Source of the DNA: Ferruginibacter yonginensis
Lineage (GTDB): Bacteria > Bacteroidota > Bacteroidia > Chitinophagales > Chitinophagaceae
Assembly (NCBI RefSeq): GCF_042651465.1
Contig: NZ_JBHSCZ010000002.1
Span: 806,001 to 870,000, forward strand
Direction of reading: 5' to 3'
Length of the DNA: 64,000 bases
Shown here: positions 27,712 through 35,817 of the stretch, one piece after another
How positions within the stretch are numbered: position 1 is the stretch's first letter
Layout: each line of letters opens with the position of its first letter
The notes under the pieces: generated by a model
What the model was told of the DNA's origin: nothing
Databases searched by the model: none
Seen by the model: the letters and a program-made list of their open reading frames with translations, nothing else
Program-made: the position numbers and the translations under genes

Positions 27712-29520
27712 TTAATAGTCTAATTCAAGGTTTAAACGGTCTCTAAATTGCTTAATTAACGGGTATTTTGATACTAAAATATCCCATTGTTGCCTTTTGG
27801 TTAATGCTTTTGTTTCATCTACAGGCTGCTCTTCATCCATTGTTTCTTCAACAATGAGGTTGTATTTTAAAAATTTATTATTGAAACGTTGCTGTAAAAA
27901 ATTAATTAAACCCGATCGCTCTTGCTCAATAAATTTTTGTTGAAAACTACTACCAGTGATGATGTTGAAAGTGTTTTCATCCGTTAATTGCACATTTGCT
28001 GCTTTAAACTGTGTAACAAAAGGGTGCTTTTTTTGCTCTTGTAATTTTTCAATGTACAATTGCCAAGCCTCTTGTAAATGTTCGTTGGTTAATGCAATAC
28101 TTTGGTTGTTTTGATTACTTTCTGCCAACAGCCTTTCTCTAATTTTTGATAAAGAACCTAGTCCTGGTTTTTTGGTGGTTGTGTTACTAGTTGTGGTGTT
28201 TGAAGTAGCAGCTGTTTTTGTAGGAATTAATGGCTGTTTTTCTTGTTCAATAGTAAGCGTAGCTTCAGGTTGGGTGTTTACTTGTGCCGACGTATTTTTT
28301 GGAGCATTCACCACCGCTGTTGTGGTAGGCAATTTTATAAACTGTATGCCTTTAAATGCAATAGGTTTTACTGCATCAACTCGTTTTTTTTTTGATAAGC
28401 CTTCGCCATCGTTGCTCAACTCAATTGCTTGATTGAGGTAACATAGTTTTATGAGTGCCATTTCAACTGAAAGACGTTTGTTACGAGATTGTTTGTAGTT
28501 GATGGCTGCATCGTTCATACAATTGATGGCGCTGATAACCCAACTTGCTGAAAGTTCGGTAGCAGCTTGTATGTATTTATTTTTAAAATCAGTAGCAACA
28601 TCTAGCAGCATAGCGGCTTTCGCATCTTTACTTACCAAAAGATTTCTAAAAAATTCCAACAAACCTTCTAAAAAAGTATCACCTTCAAATCCCTTTTGAT
28701 TGATGGTATCAAACAAAAGTAAGGCATCAGTAAGTTGTTGGTCGATGGCGTATTGCAGTAGTTTAAAAAAATAGTCTTCATCAAGAATATTCAGGTGCTC
28801 AAGGGTATTGCTGTAATTGAGTTGTCCGCCAGTAAAGCTTACAATTTTATCTAAAATACTCAACGAATCTCTCATACAACCTTCACTTTTTTGGGCAATG
28901 ATGTGTAAGGCTGCATTTTCTGCAGTGATATGTTCTTTATCGCAAATTTCTTTGAGATGTTCAACAGTATCGTTTGTGGTGATACGTTTAAAATCAAAAA
29001 TTTGACACCTACTTAAAATGGTAGGTAATATTTTATGTTTTTCTGTTGTTGCTAAAATGAAAATAGCAAAGGGAGGCGGCTCTTCTAATGTTTTTAAAAA
29101 AGCATTAAAAGCTGCTTGGCTGAGCATGTGTACCTCATCTACAATATATACTTTGTATTCGCCAGCTTGTGGTGCAAAACGTACCTGATCAACCAAACTG
29201 CGAATATCATCTACCGAGTTATTACTAGCAGCATCAAGTTCATGTATATTGAGTGATGTACCATTATCGAAAGAAACACAGCTATTGCAAGTGTTACAAG
29301 CTTCGCCTTCGGCTGTTTTGGTTTCGCAGTTGATTGTTTTTGCTAAAATACGGGCACAAGTTGTTTTACCCACACCTCTTGGTCCGCAAAACAAAAAGGC
29401 ATGTGCTAGTTGATTATTAGCAATGGCATTTTTTAGTGTAGTGGTAATATGCGATTGCCCCACCACGGTACTAAAATTTTGTGGCCTGTATTTTCTAGCT
29501 GATACAATAAACTTCTCCAT
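27712..29520 (-). CDS. dnaX: DNA polymerase III subunit gamma/tau
   Basis: A 602-residue clamp-loader ATPase. N-terminal YRPQNFSTVVGQSHI, Walker A FCGPRGVGKTTCARIL (about 44-59), a zinc-binding Cys cluster ending CNTCNSC, Walker B VYIVDEVHMLS and sensor-type ILATTEKHKILPTILSRCQ are present. After about residue 370 comes a Thr/Ala-rich linker and a short C-terminal domain with tau-like function. I saw no obvious slippery A-run for a programmed frameshift, but did not search exhaustively. Confidence 0.96.
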   Translation of the reverse strand: MEKFIVSARKYRPQNFSTVVGQSHITTTLKNAIANNQLAHAFLFCGPRGVGKTTCARILAKTINCETKTAEGEACNTCNSCVSFDNGTSLNIHELDAASNNSVDDIRSLVDQVRFAPQAGEYKVYIVDEVHMLSQAAFNAFLKTLEEPPPFAIFILATTEKHKILPTILSRCQIFDFKRITTNDTVEHLKEICDKEHITAENAALHIIAQKSEGCMRDSLSILDKIVSFTGGQLNYSNTLEHLNILDEDYFFKLLQYAIDQQLTDALLLFDTINQKGFEGDTFLEGLLEFFRNLLVSKDAKAAMLLDVATDFKNKYIQAATELSASWVISAINCMNDAAINYKQSRNKRLSVEMALIKLCYLNQAIELSNDGEGLSKKKRVDAVKPIAFKGIQFIKLPTTTAVVNAPKNTSAQVNTQPEATLTIEQEKQPLIPTKTAATSNTTTSNTTTKKPGLGSLSKIRERLLAESNQNNQSIALTNEHLQEAWQLYIEKLQEQKKHPFVTQFKAANVQLTDENTFNIITGSSFQQKFIEQERSGLINFLQQRFNNKFLKYNLIVEETMDEEQPVDETKALTKRQQWDILVSKYPLIKQFRDRLNLELDY

Positions 29521-29579
29521 AATGGTAAAATGAACATGCAGTGATATGGCTGAATGTTGTAAAAGGTAAAGTTACAAAT

Positions 29580-30746
29580 TTATAAAATGGGGTGGCGTTC
29601 AAAAGGCATGTTACGATCAAATATATACCGATAGGTGCATAAATTTCGGCTCCTAAAAACTGCTCCTAAATTGCTAGCTATGTTAAGCATTTTGGGGTTA
29701 AAGTCGCCAATCCATTGCATTTCGTACTCTGTATAAGGGCTTTCTGGCGATTGAATATAACGAGCAGCTTCGCCAATAAGGTATGCATCAACACCTTTAC
29801 CATGCCACTCAGGTACTACGCCAAAAACCAACCCAGCAAATTTTTTATTTTTTTTGAATTGTTTAATGAATAAAAATTTGAGTTTTTGAATGAGTCCGAA
29901 TTTTCCATGTAAATATTTAAACCACTGGTTTAAATCGGGTATGTTCACAAACAAAGCCACTGGCTCTTTTTTATAATATACAAACGTGATGATTTTTTCA
30001 TCCATCACTGGTTTCATTTTGGTAAACATGCTTTTAACTTGTTCAAAACTTATTTGTTTTAACCCACCATGGCCAGCCCATGCTTTGTTGTACACGGAAG
30101 TAAAATCTTGAGCGTATTTAGCAATATTATTTTTGTGTAAGTGGTCAGATGAAAAGTTTGCATCTTTTTGTAACTCTTGGTGCCTACTCCAAATTTTAGG
30201 ATCGAGGGGCGATTTTGGGTGCATGCTGAAACATACTTGTTCAAAAAATACTTTAAAGCCATAGTTTTCGAACAGTGCAACATAATATGGTAAGTTATAG
30301 TTCATGCAATACATGGGCTCCATAAAACCTTTGTTTACCAAGCCCCACCAACGATCTCTCTCACCAAAATTAATAGGACCATCCATTGCCTGCATGCCTT
30401 GTTGTAAAAGCCATTGCTTGGCAGTATCAAATAATAAATTAGCAACTAATTGGTTATTGATGCATTCAAAAAAACCAACACCACCAACGGGGAATTGATC
30501 GCCTTTATTTTTATATTTTGAGTTGGTAAAAGCTGCAATACGGCCAACTACCATTCCGCTTTCATTTTTTACAATCCAACGTTCGAGTATACCATTGCGG
30601 AAGGTTTTGTTTTTTGTTTTATCAAAAACCTCCATTACATCTTTATCCAATGGTTGTATCCAATTTGGATCATTTTTGTAGATGTAGAGCGGTAATTTAA
30701 AAAATGCTGCTGCATCGGCTGCAGTAACTACATTTATAATTTGCAT
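29580..30746 (-). CDS. GNAT-like protein of unknown function
   Basis: A 388-residue cytoplasmic protein. The N-terminal part (FFKLPLYIYKNDPNWIQPL, then VGRIAAFTNSKYKNK and VGFFECINNQLVANLLFDTA) and the C-terminal part (GVVPEWHGKGVDAYLIGEAARY, EMQWIGDFNPKMLNIASNLGA) both look like halves of an N-acetyltransferase fold, resembling YghO-type proteins. The likely activity is acyl transfer, but the substrate is unknown and the acyl-CoA loop is not canonical. It stands alone between dnaX and the desaturase gene. Confidence 0.6.
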   Translation of the reverse strand: MQIINVVTAADAAAFFKLPLYIYKNDPNWIQPLDKDVMEVFDKTKNKTFRNGILERWIVKNESGMVVGRIAAFTNSKYKNKGDQFPVGGVGFFECINNQLVANLLFDTAKQWLLQQGMQAMDGPINFGERDRWWGLVNKGFMEPMYCMNYNLPYYVALFENYGFKVFFEQVCFSMHPKSPLDPKIWSRHQELQKDANFSSDHLHKNNIAKYAQDFTSVYNKAWAGHGGLKQISFEQVKSMFTKMKPVMDEKIITFVYYKKEPVALFVNIPDLNQWFKYLHGKFGLIQKLKFLFIKQFKKNKKFAGLVFGVVPEWHGKGVDAYLIGEAARYIQSPESPYTEYEMQWIGDFNPKMLNIASNLGAVFRSRNLCTYRYIFDRNMPFERHPIL

Positions 30747-30782
30747 GGTATAAAAATACTTTAAAAAAGCAACAACAAAGGG

Positions 30783-31673
30783 TTAATTTAAGGGCAGCTC
30801 TTTACGTAATTGTTCGGCTGTTTTTGATGAACCATCGTGGCTCCAACCCGGGGGCATAAAAAGGTATTTTAATTTGGTGGTAAATGGAATGTTACGTTGC
30901 CAATCTGCATATATATTTTTCCATTCGTGCCAAACATGGTTGAAAGGGTTGTGTGGCTGTTCAATAGGTTTTGTAAGCCCATATTTTACAGGTTCTTCAG
31001 GTAGTTCATCTTGAAAAGTACCAAAAAGTTTATCCCAAATAATGAGGCACATTCCCATGTTTTTATCGAGGTAAATGATGTTGCTTGCATGGTGCACTCT
31101 GTGGTGCGCTGGTGTTACAAATATAGCTTCAAACCAACGGGGCATTTTTTTAATGTATTGGGTATGTACCAATATACCATAGGTTTGGGTAATGGAGTAC
31201 ATAAACACAATATCAAGAGGGTGAAACCCTAACAAAGCTATTGGTAAAAAATATATAAAACGATAAACGGGTTGAAAAACTGATGATCGAAAACCTGTGG
31301 TTAAATTAAATTCTTCTGATGAATGGTGGGTAAGGTGTACTGCCCAAAAAAGCCTGCAATAGTGGTCAATTCTATGTTCAACATAAAAAGCAACATCTTC
31401 TAAAATGAACAATAAAAACCAGTATAGGTAAGGGTTTTTAATTTCGAAAATATGATGGTGGTATGTAAACTGTAAAACACTCACATAAAAAGCCCAGCGA
31501 AGTAACAAATCTAAACTGCCATTCATTAAGGTGAGGTATACATTTTGTAACACACCTTTTAAACTATACCATTTTTTATGACCCCAATTACTTAGTAAAA
31601 TTTCTGCTCCTATAAACAATATATAAATAGGAACAGAAATCAGTAAAAACCAAGTTTCTCTAGTTGATTGCAT
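30783..31673 (-). CDS. Sterol desaturase / fatty-acid hydroxylase family protein
   Basis: A 296-residue membrane protein with four or more helices and the di-iron histidine boxes of the superfamily: HRIDHYCRLFWAVHLTHHSS (about 108-127) and HRVHHASNIIYLDKN (about 196-210). Family members hydroxylate or desaturate lipids at the membrane. The substrate here cannot be named; carotenoid, sterol-like or fatty-acid targets are all possible. No lipid-pathway gene is adjacent. Confidence 0.85.
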   Translation of the reverse strand: MQSTRETWFLLISVPIYILFIGAEILLSNWGHKKWYSLKGVLQNVYLTLMNGSLDLLLRWAFYVSVLQFTYHHHIFEIKNPYLYWFLLFILEDVAFYVEHRIDHYCRLFWAVHLTHHSSEEFNLTTGFRSSVFQPVYRFIYFLPIALLGFHPLDIVFMYSITQTYGILVHTQYIKKMPRWFEAIFVTPAHHRVHHASNIIYLDKNMGMCLIIWDKLFGTFQDELPEEPVKYGLTKPIEQPHNPFNHVWHEWKNIYADWQRNIPFTTKLKYLFMPPGWSHDGSSKTAEQLRKELPLN

Positions 31674-31708
31674 GAGGTTATAATGTTAGTTGTTGCTACA
31701 CATCAAAA

Positions 31709-32272
31709 CTAAATAGCCATAATTTCAACTTCCTTAGCGGCTAATAATTTGTCAACTATTACAATATGTTTATCAGTGGTGGCTTGGGCTGCGGTTTCGG
31801 CATCCTTACATTCATCTTCACTAGCACCATCTTTTTGTAATTTTTTGATTTGCTCTATCGCATCTCTTCTGATGTTGCGGATTGATACTTTGGCTTGTTC
31901 GCCTTCAACACCACATTTTTTTACCAATTCTTTTCTTCTTTCTTCAGTAAGTGGCGGTAAAAATAAGCGGATAGAAACACCATCATTTTGTGGGTTTATA
32001 CCAATATTGGCAGCTATGATGGCTCTTTCAATAACTTGTAACATGTTTTTTTCCCATGGTTGTACTGATATGGTACGAGCATCTAGTGTTACAATATTAG
32101 CAACTTGGCTAATTGGTGTTGGGCTACCGTAATAATCTGCAGTAATACCTTCAAGCATAATAGGATTAGCTTTACCTGCTCTAATTTTTGCTAATTCAGC
32201 CTCTAAATGGTTAATTGCTTTACTCATTGAAGCTGCTGCATCTGAAACTATAATATTTAATTCTTCTGCCAT
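31709..32272 (-). CDS. frr: Ribosome recycling factor
   Basis: A 187-residue RRF, full length. AINHLEAELAKIRAGKANP, ISVQPWEKNMLQVIERAI and RRKELVKKCGVEGEQAKVSIRNIRRDA mark the family. It splits post-termination ribosomes with EF-G. pyrH, the usual upstream partner, is absent; a terminator and the WecA-type gene lie upstream. A TAGCTTTG box at 32300-32293 on the minus strand gives frr its own start site about 15-20 bases before the ATG. Confidence 0.96.
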   Translation of the reverse strand: MAEELNIIVSDAAASMSKAINHLEAELAKIRAGKANPIMLEGITADYYGSPTPISQVANIVTLDARTISVQPWEKNMLQVIERAIIAANIGINPQNDGVSIRLFLPPLTEERRKELVKKCGVEGEQAKVSIRNIRRDAIEQIKKLQKDGASEDECKDAETAAQATTDKHIVIVDKLLAAKEVEIMAI

Positions 32273-32292
32273 AATGTAAATGTAATTGGGTG

Positions 32293-32300
32293 CAAAGCTA
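32293..32300 (-). promoter_or_regulatory. frr promoter, -7 element
   Basis: TAGCTTTG on the minus strand matches TAnnTTTG. Its -33 region falls inside the terminator of the upstream gene and has no clear TTG. Confidence 0.45.
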
Positions 32301-32301
32301 A

Positions 32302-32331
32302 AAAAATCTGATGTGTTATCATCAGATTTTT
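32302..32331 (-). terminator. Intrinsic terminator of the WecA-type gene
   Basis: A 12-bp stem (TCTGATG / CATCAGA extended by A/T pairs) with a six-base loop and T-runs on both sides, about 30 bases past the wecA-like stop. Confidence 0.85.
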
Positions 32332-32360
32332 ATTTTATTAAATTTAATTGGAATTAAATT

Positions 32361-33479
32361 TTAGTCTAACTCAGCAGTTTCTGGTACTAAGTTGAAAATT
32401 TTATGTGTGGTGCGTATTTCTTTTTCTTTTACAGGCTCATTAAACGATGATTTTAGGTTTTTTCTGAGCATGTAAATAATACCAATAAATAAAAAGCCTG
32501 TTAATAATAGTATTGCAACAATAGCTGTACAATTTAAATGACGAATAGCAAAAGCCAACGCCATAAAACCTACCGCTGCTGCACCAAGGCTAAGGGTAAT
32601 TTTTTTATGTGAAAAACCTAAATCAAGTAAGTAATGGTGAATATGTATCCTGTCTGGGTTAAAAGGTGATCGCCCTTTTGAAATGCGTAACCCAAAAACC
32701 CTTAATGTATCAAACAATGGTATCATTAAAATGGCGAAACCTAATGCAGGAGCTGCATTGAGTGCATATGCATTTGTTGTACCGCCAGCAACATTTATGA
32801 ATTTTATTACTAATATGGAGTTGATTAAACCTATTAAAAGCGAACCAGTATCACCCATAAAAATTTTAGCAGGTGAAAAGTTGTAAATTAAAAATCCTAA
32901 AATAGCACCTGATAGTGACAATGCCATTACAGCATAAGCTAACTCACCAGCCAAATAAAAATATATGCCAAATGCCACACTAGTTAATAGGCCAAGGCTA
33001 CCTGCAAGGCCATCAACACCATCAATTAAGTTAAACGAATTGGTAATAACGATTATGGTAAAAATAGTTAAAAACACACTGGCATAATAGGGAATGTTAT
33101 GAATACCAATAAAGCCATGCATATTATCAATATACAAACCTCCAAATTTCATAACAATACCAGCGGCGATTAACTGACCTATAAATTTTTTATTGGCAGA
33201 AAGTACTAAAATATCATCTTTAATACCTAGAAAAAATATTACAATGGCGGCTGCTGCAAAATATTGTAACTCTTGCACAGTTGGTGCACCCATTAAAGTT
33301 GCTACAATAAAGCCTGCAAAAATACCCAGCCCACCCAATGTAGGAATAACGGCTTTATGAACCTTTCTTTCATCGGGCTCATCAAACAATTTTTTGCTTT
33401 TTGCTATTTGAATAATAACAGGTATCGCAAAAAAAGTGACGAAAAATGCTAAAATTGTACTAAGTATTAATTGCTGCAT
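32361..33479 (-). CDS. Undecaprenyl-phosphate sugar-1-phosphate transferase (WecA/TagO type)
   Basis: About 372 residues from the ATG at 33479; an ATG seven codons upstream is less likely. Ten or so transmembrane helices and the GT4 motifs FLGIKDDILVLSANKKF, NSFNLIDGVDGLAGSLG, KIFMGDTGSLLIG and the HIHH loop (NPDRIHIHHYLLDLGF) identify the family. It attaches a sugar phosphate, usually GlcNAc-1-P, to undecaprenyl phosphate to start a surface polysaccharide. No glycan cluster adjoins it. Confidence 0.9.
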   Translation of the reverse strand: MQQLILSTILAFFVTFFAIPVIIQIAKSKKLFDEPDERKVHKAVIPTLGGLGIFAGFIVATLMGAPTVQELQYFAAAAIVIFFLGIKDDILVLSANKKFIGQLIAAGIVMKFGGLYIDNMHGFIGIHNIPYYASVFLTIFTIIVITNSFNLIDGVDGLAGSLGLLTSVAFGIYFYLAGELAYAVMALSLSGAILGFLIYNFSPAKIFMGDTGSLLIGLINSILVIKFINVAGGTTNAYALNAAPALGFAILMIPLFDTLRVFGLRISKGRSPFNPDRIHIHHYLLDLGFSHKKITLSLGAAAVGFMALAFAIRHLNCTAIVAILLLTGFLFIGIIYMLRKNLKSSFNEPVKEKEIRTTHKIFNLVPETAELD

Positions 33480-33675
33480 AAAGGGTTTGTTGTTCCACAA
33501 CCTAACAAAGGTATAAAATATGTTGTTAAAACATATATTTTAACTTGTTTATACGGTAATGTTTACGTAAAACTAATATTGACACTTTGTATTTTTACTA
33601 ACGTTCGTTTTTGCTGATTATTTTGTTAGTCAAAATAAAAATGAAGGATATGCTTTAAAAATCTATCATTTCATT

Positions 33676-33683
33676 TACGTTTG
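33676..33683 (+). promoter_or_regulatory. Transketolase N-subunit promoter, -7 element
   Basis: TACGTTTG matches TAnnTTTG and lies about 40 bases before the ATG. No good -33 TTG is visible at the usual spacing. Confidence 0.4.
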
Positions 33684-33723
33684 CAATGCAAAAATACAAC
33701 CACCTATAACTTTTTTTTATAAA

Positions 33724-34557
33724 ATGAACCCATTAGTAGCAACAGCCACACAAATTAGAAGAGATATTGTACGTATGGTACATGGTGTACAAAGCGGTCA
33801 CCCCGGCGGCTCTTTAGGATGTACTGACTTTTTAACTGCCCTTTACTTTGATGTTATGACACACAACAAAGATTTTGATATGAACGGTAAAGGAGAAGAT
33901 TTGTTTTTTTTAAGTAATGGACATATTTCCCCAGTATGGTATAGTACACTTGCCCGTAGTGGTTATTTCCCTGTGGCAGAGTTAGCAACCTTTCGTAAAC
34001 TTAACACTCGTTTACAGGGGCACCCAACCACACATGAGCATTTACCTGGTGTAAGAATTGCTAGTGGCTCATTGGGCCAAGGTTTAAGCGTAGCTATTGG
34101 TGCAGCAGTTGCAAAAAAGTTAAATAAAGATGCTCATTTGGTATTTACATTAATGGGCGATGGTGAGTTAGAAGAAGGACAAAACTGGGAAGCCATTATG
34201 TATGCCGGTAGTAAAAACGTTGATAATTTAATTGCAACGGTTGATGTTAACGGACAACAAATTGACGGTACAACTCACCAAGTAATGGATTTAGGTAGCC
34301 TCCATGCAAAATTTGAAGCCTTTAAATGGGAAGTAATGGAGATGGATGGTAATGATATGGATGCTGTAGTTGCAGGTTTACACCATGCTAAAAGCTTAAC
34401 TGGCAAAGGCAAGCCTGTGGTTATTTTAATGAAAACAATAATGGGTAAAGGCGTTTCGTTTATGGAAGGTACCCACGAATGGCATGGTATAGCACCTAAT
34501 GATGAGCAATTGGCCAAGGCGCTAGCTGAATTACCAGAAACATTAGGCGATTACTAA
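33724..34557 (+). CDS. Transketolase, N-terminal subunit
   Basis: A 277-residue protein equal to the thiamine-diphosphate-binding N-terminal domain of split transketolases. VHGVQSGHPGGSLGCTDFL, HLPGVRIASGSLGQGLSV, LMGDGELEEGQNWEAIMYA (GDG motif) and KTIMGKGVSFMEG are present. The pyrimidine-binding and C-terminal domains must come from a second polypeptide, whose gene normally follows at once. Here the gene ends in a terminator and a minus-strand gene comes next, so the partner must be elsewhere. Confidence 0.92.
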   Translation: MNPLVATATQIRRDIVRMVHGVQSGHPGGSLGCTDFLTALYFDVMTHNKDFDMNGKGEDLFFLSNGHISPVWYSTLARSGYFPVAELATFRKLNTRLQGHPTTHEHLPGVRIASGSLGQGLSVAIGAAVAKKLNKDAHLVFTLMGDGELEEGQNWEAIMYAGSKNVDNLIATVDVNGQQIDGTTHQVMDLGSLHAKFEAFKWEVMEMDGNDMDAVVAGLHHAKSLTGKGKPVVILMKTIMGKGVSFMEGTHEWHGIAPNDEQLAKALAELPETLGDY

Positions 34558-34564
34558 AAATATA

Positions 34565-34586
34565 AAAGCCGCTGCAAAGCGGCTTT
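34565..34586 (+). terminator. Intrinsic terminator of the transketolase gene
   Basis: AAAGCCGCT pairs with AGCGGCTTT over a GCAA loop, beginning eight bases after the stop codon. Confidence 0.8.
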
Positions 34587-34618
34587 CTTAATGCTATATG
34601 TTTATCATAATTAAAAAA

Positions 34619-35224
34619 CTATGGCTGTTTTACTAGAACGATATTGTTAGGTATAGTAAAAATAGGGTCAAAAGTACCATTGGGGTTCGATAGGTCTTCG
34701 CTAATAACCGTACCATCTAAATTTATTAAACCAAAACGTTCTTCATTTATTTGTTTTAAAAGTAAAGTAGGTGTATTTGTATTTTGATATGTAAGTTTTA
34801 ACTCTACACCCTTTTGCTTTGTAACATCTCTCATATAACCACTAATTACATCATAATTATTGGAAAAGCAATCTACATTAACAGATATTTTTGGCTTATA
34901 TAAACTATTTGTCAATAATTCGTTTAGTTCTGTAGTATTATCAAAAATAGTATTGTTACTAATTTTTACTTTTAACACACCATGTACTTCATCTGCTTGG
35001 TAAGACTCACCATTTGCAAAATTCGTTGTAATATGTTTTTTCTTTAAAATCAATATTACTTCTGTATTACCATTACTATATTTCCAAGTACCCTCAAATT
35101 TATTTAATTGAGGGTAAAAAATATTATCGCCATTATCAGGGTATTGAGCATAGATTATATGGCCAATAAAAATTAAAGCCAAAAATGCGAACCACTTTAA
35201 TATTAAATAAAAAGCATATTTCAC
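34619..35224 (-). CDS. Small secreted protein, tandem paralogue B (DUF6705-like)
   Basis: A 201-residue protein with an N-terminal hydrophobic signal (about 8-25, ending IIYAQ) and a mature domain containing LNKFEGTWKYSNGNTEVIL and a C-terminal block ending in IPNNIVLVKQP. General layout resembles the small lipocalin-like DUF6705 group; I place it there only tentatively. It starts at a GTG that shares its first G with the stop of the upstream paralogue (TAGTG), so the pair is coupled. Both ends match paralogue A almost exactly, while the middle (about 75-150) differs strongly. Confidence 0.7.
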   Translation of the reverse strand: MKYAFYLILKWFAFLALIFIGHIIYAQYPDNGDNIFYPQLNKFEGTWKYSNGNTEVILILKKKHITTNFANGESYQADEVHGVLKVKISNNTIFDNTTELNELLTNSLYKPKISVNVDCFSNNYDVISGYMRDVTKQKGVELKLTYQNTNTPTLLLKQINEERFGLINLDGTVISEDLSNPNGTFDPIFTIPNNIVLVKQP

Positions 35225-35808
35225 TACGGTTGTTTTATAAGTACAATGTTGTTAGGTATAGTAAAAGTAGGGTCAAAAGTACCATTGGGGTTCGATAGGT
35301 CTTCGCTAATTACTGTACCATCTAAATTTATTAATCCAAAGCGTTCGTTGTTTGATTGCCTTAGGTGTATACTCGGTGTATTGGTATGCTGGTAGGTTAC
35401 ATAAATAGTTATACTTTTTTGCTTAATATCATCATGCGAATAACAATAAATCAAATCGTCATTATTCATATCGCATTCTTTTTTAAAAACAAATCTGCAT
35501 CTATAATTATTATCGTTTATTAAACTATTTAGGTCATTCAAATTACTGTAAACTGTTATATTGTTTACTTTTACACTTAGTACGCCTAGTATCTTATCGA
35601 TTTGGTAAGATTCACTATCAGCAATATTTGTTGTAATGTGTTTTTTCTTTAATATCAATATTACCTCTGTGTTGCCATTGCTGTACTTCCATGTACCTTC
35701 AAATTTATTTAATTGAGGGTAATAAATATTATCACCAGCATTAGGGCATTGGGCATATATTAAAGTTGTAAAAAAAAGAACAATTGATAGTAGTATTATT
35801 TTTTTCAT
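35224..35808 (-). CDS. Small secreted protein, tandem paralogue A (DUF6705-like)
   Basis: A 194-residue protein with a clear signal peptide (residues 1-19, LFFTTLIYAQ). It shares with its downstream neighbour the block PQLNKFEGTWKYSNGN and the C-terminal RFGLINLDGTVISEDLSNPN. The centre is variable and richer in Asp/Asn/Cys. It lies nine bases downstream of the lipoprotein gene, so all three genes likely form one unit. Function unknown; a role as a periplasmic or surface partner of the lipoprotein is inference from context. Confidence 0.7.
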   Translation of the reverse strand: MKKIILLSIVLFFTTLIYAQCPNAGDNIYYPQLNKFEGTWKYSNGNTEVILILKKKHITTNIADSESYQIDKILGVLSVKVNNITVYSNLNDLNSLINDNNYRCRFVFKKECDMNNDDLIYCYSHDDIKQKSITIYVTYQHTNTPSIHLRQSNNERFGLINLDGTVISEDLSNPNGTFDPTFTIPNNIVLIKQP

Positions 35809-35817
35809 TTTTATAAA

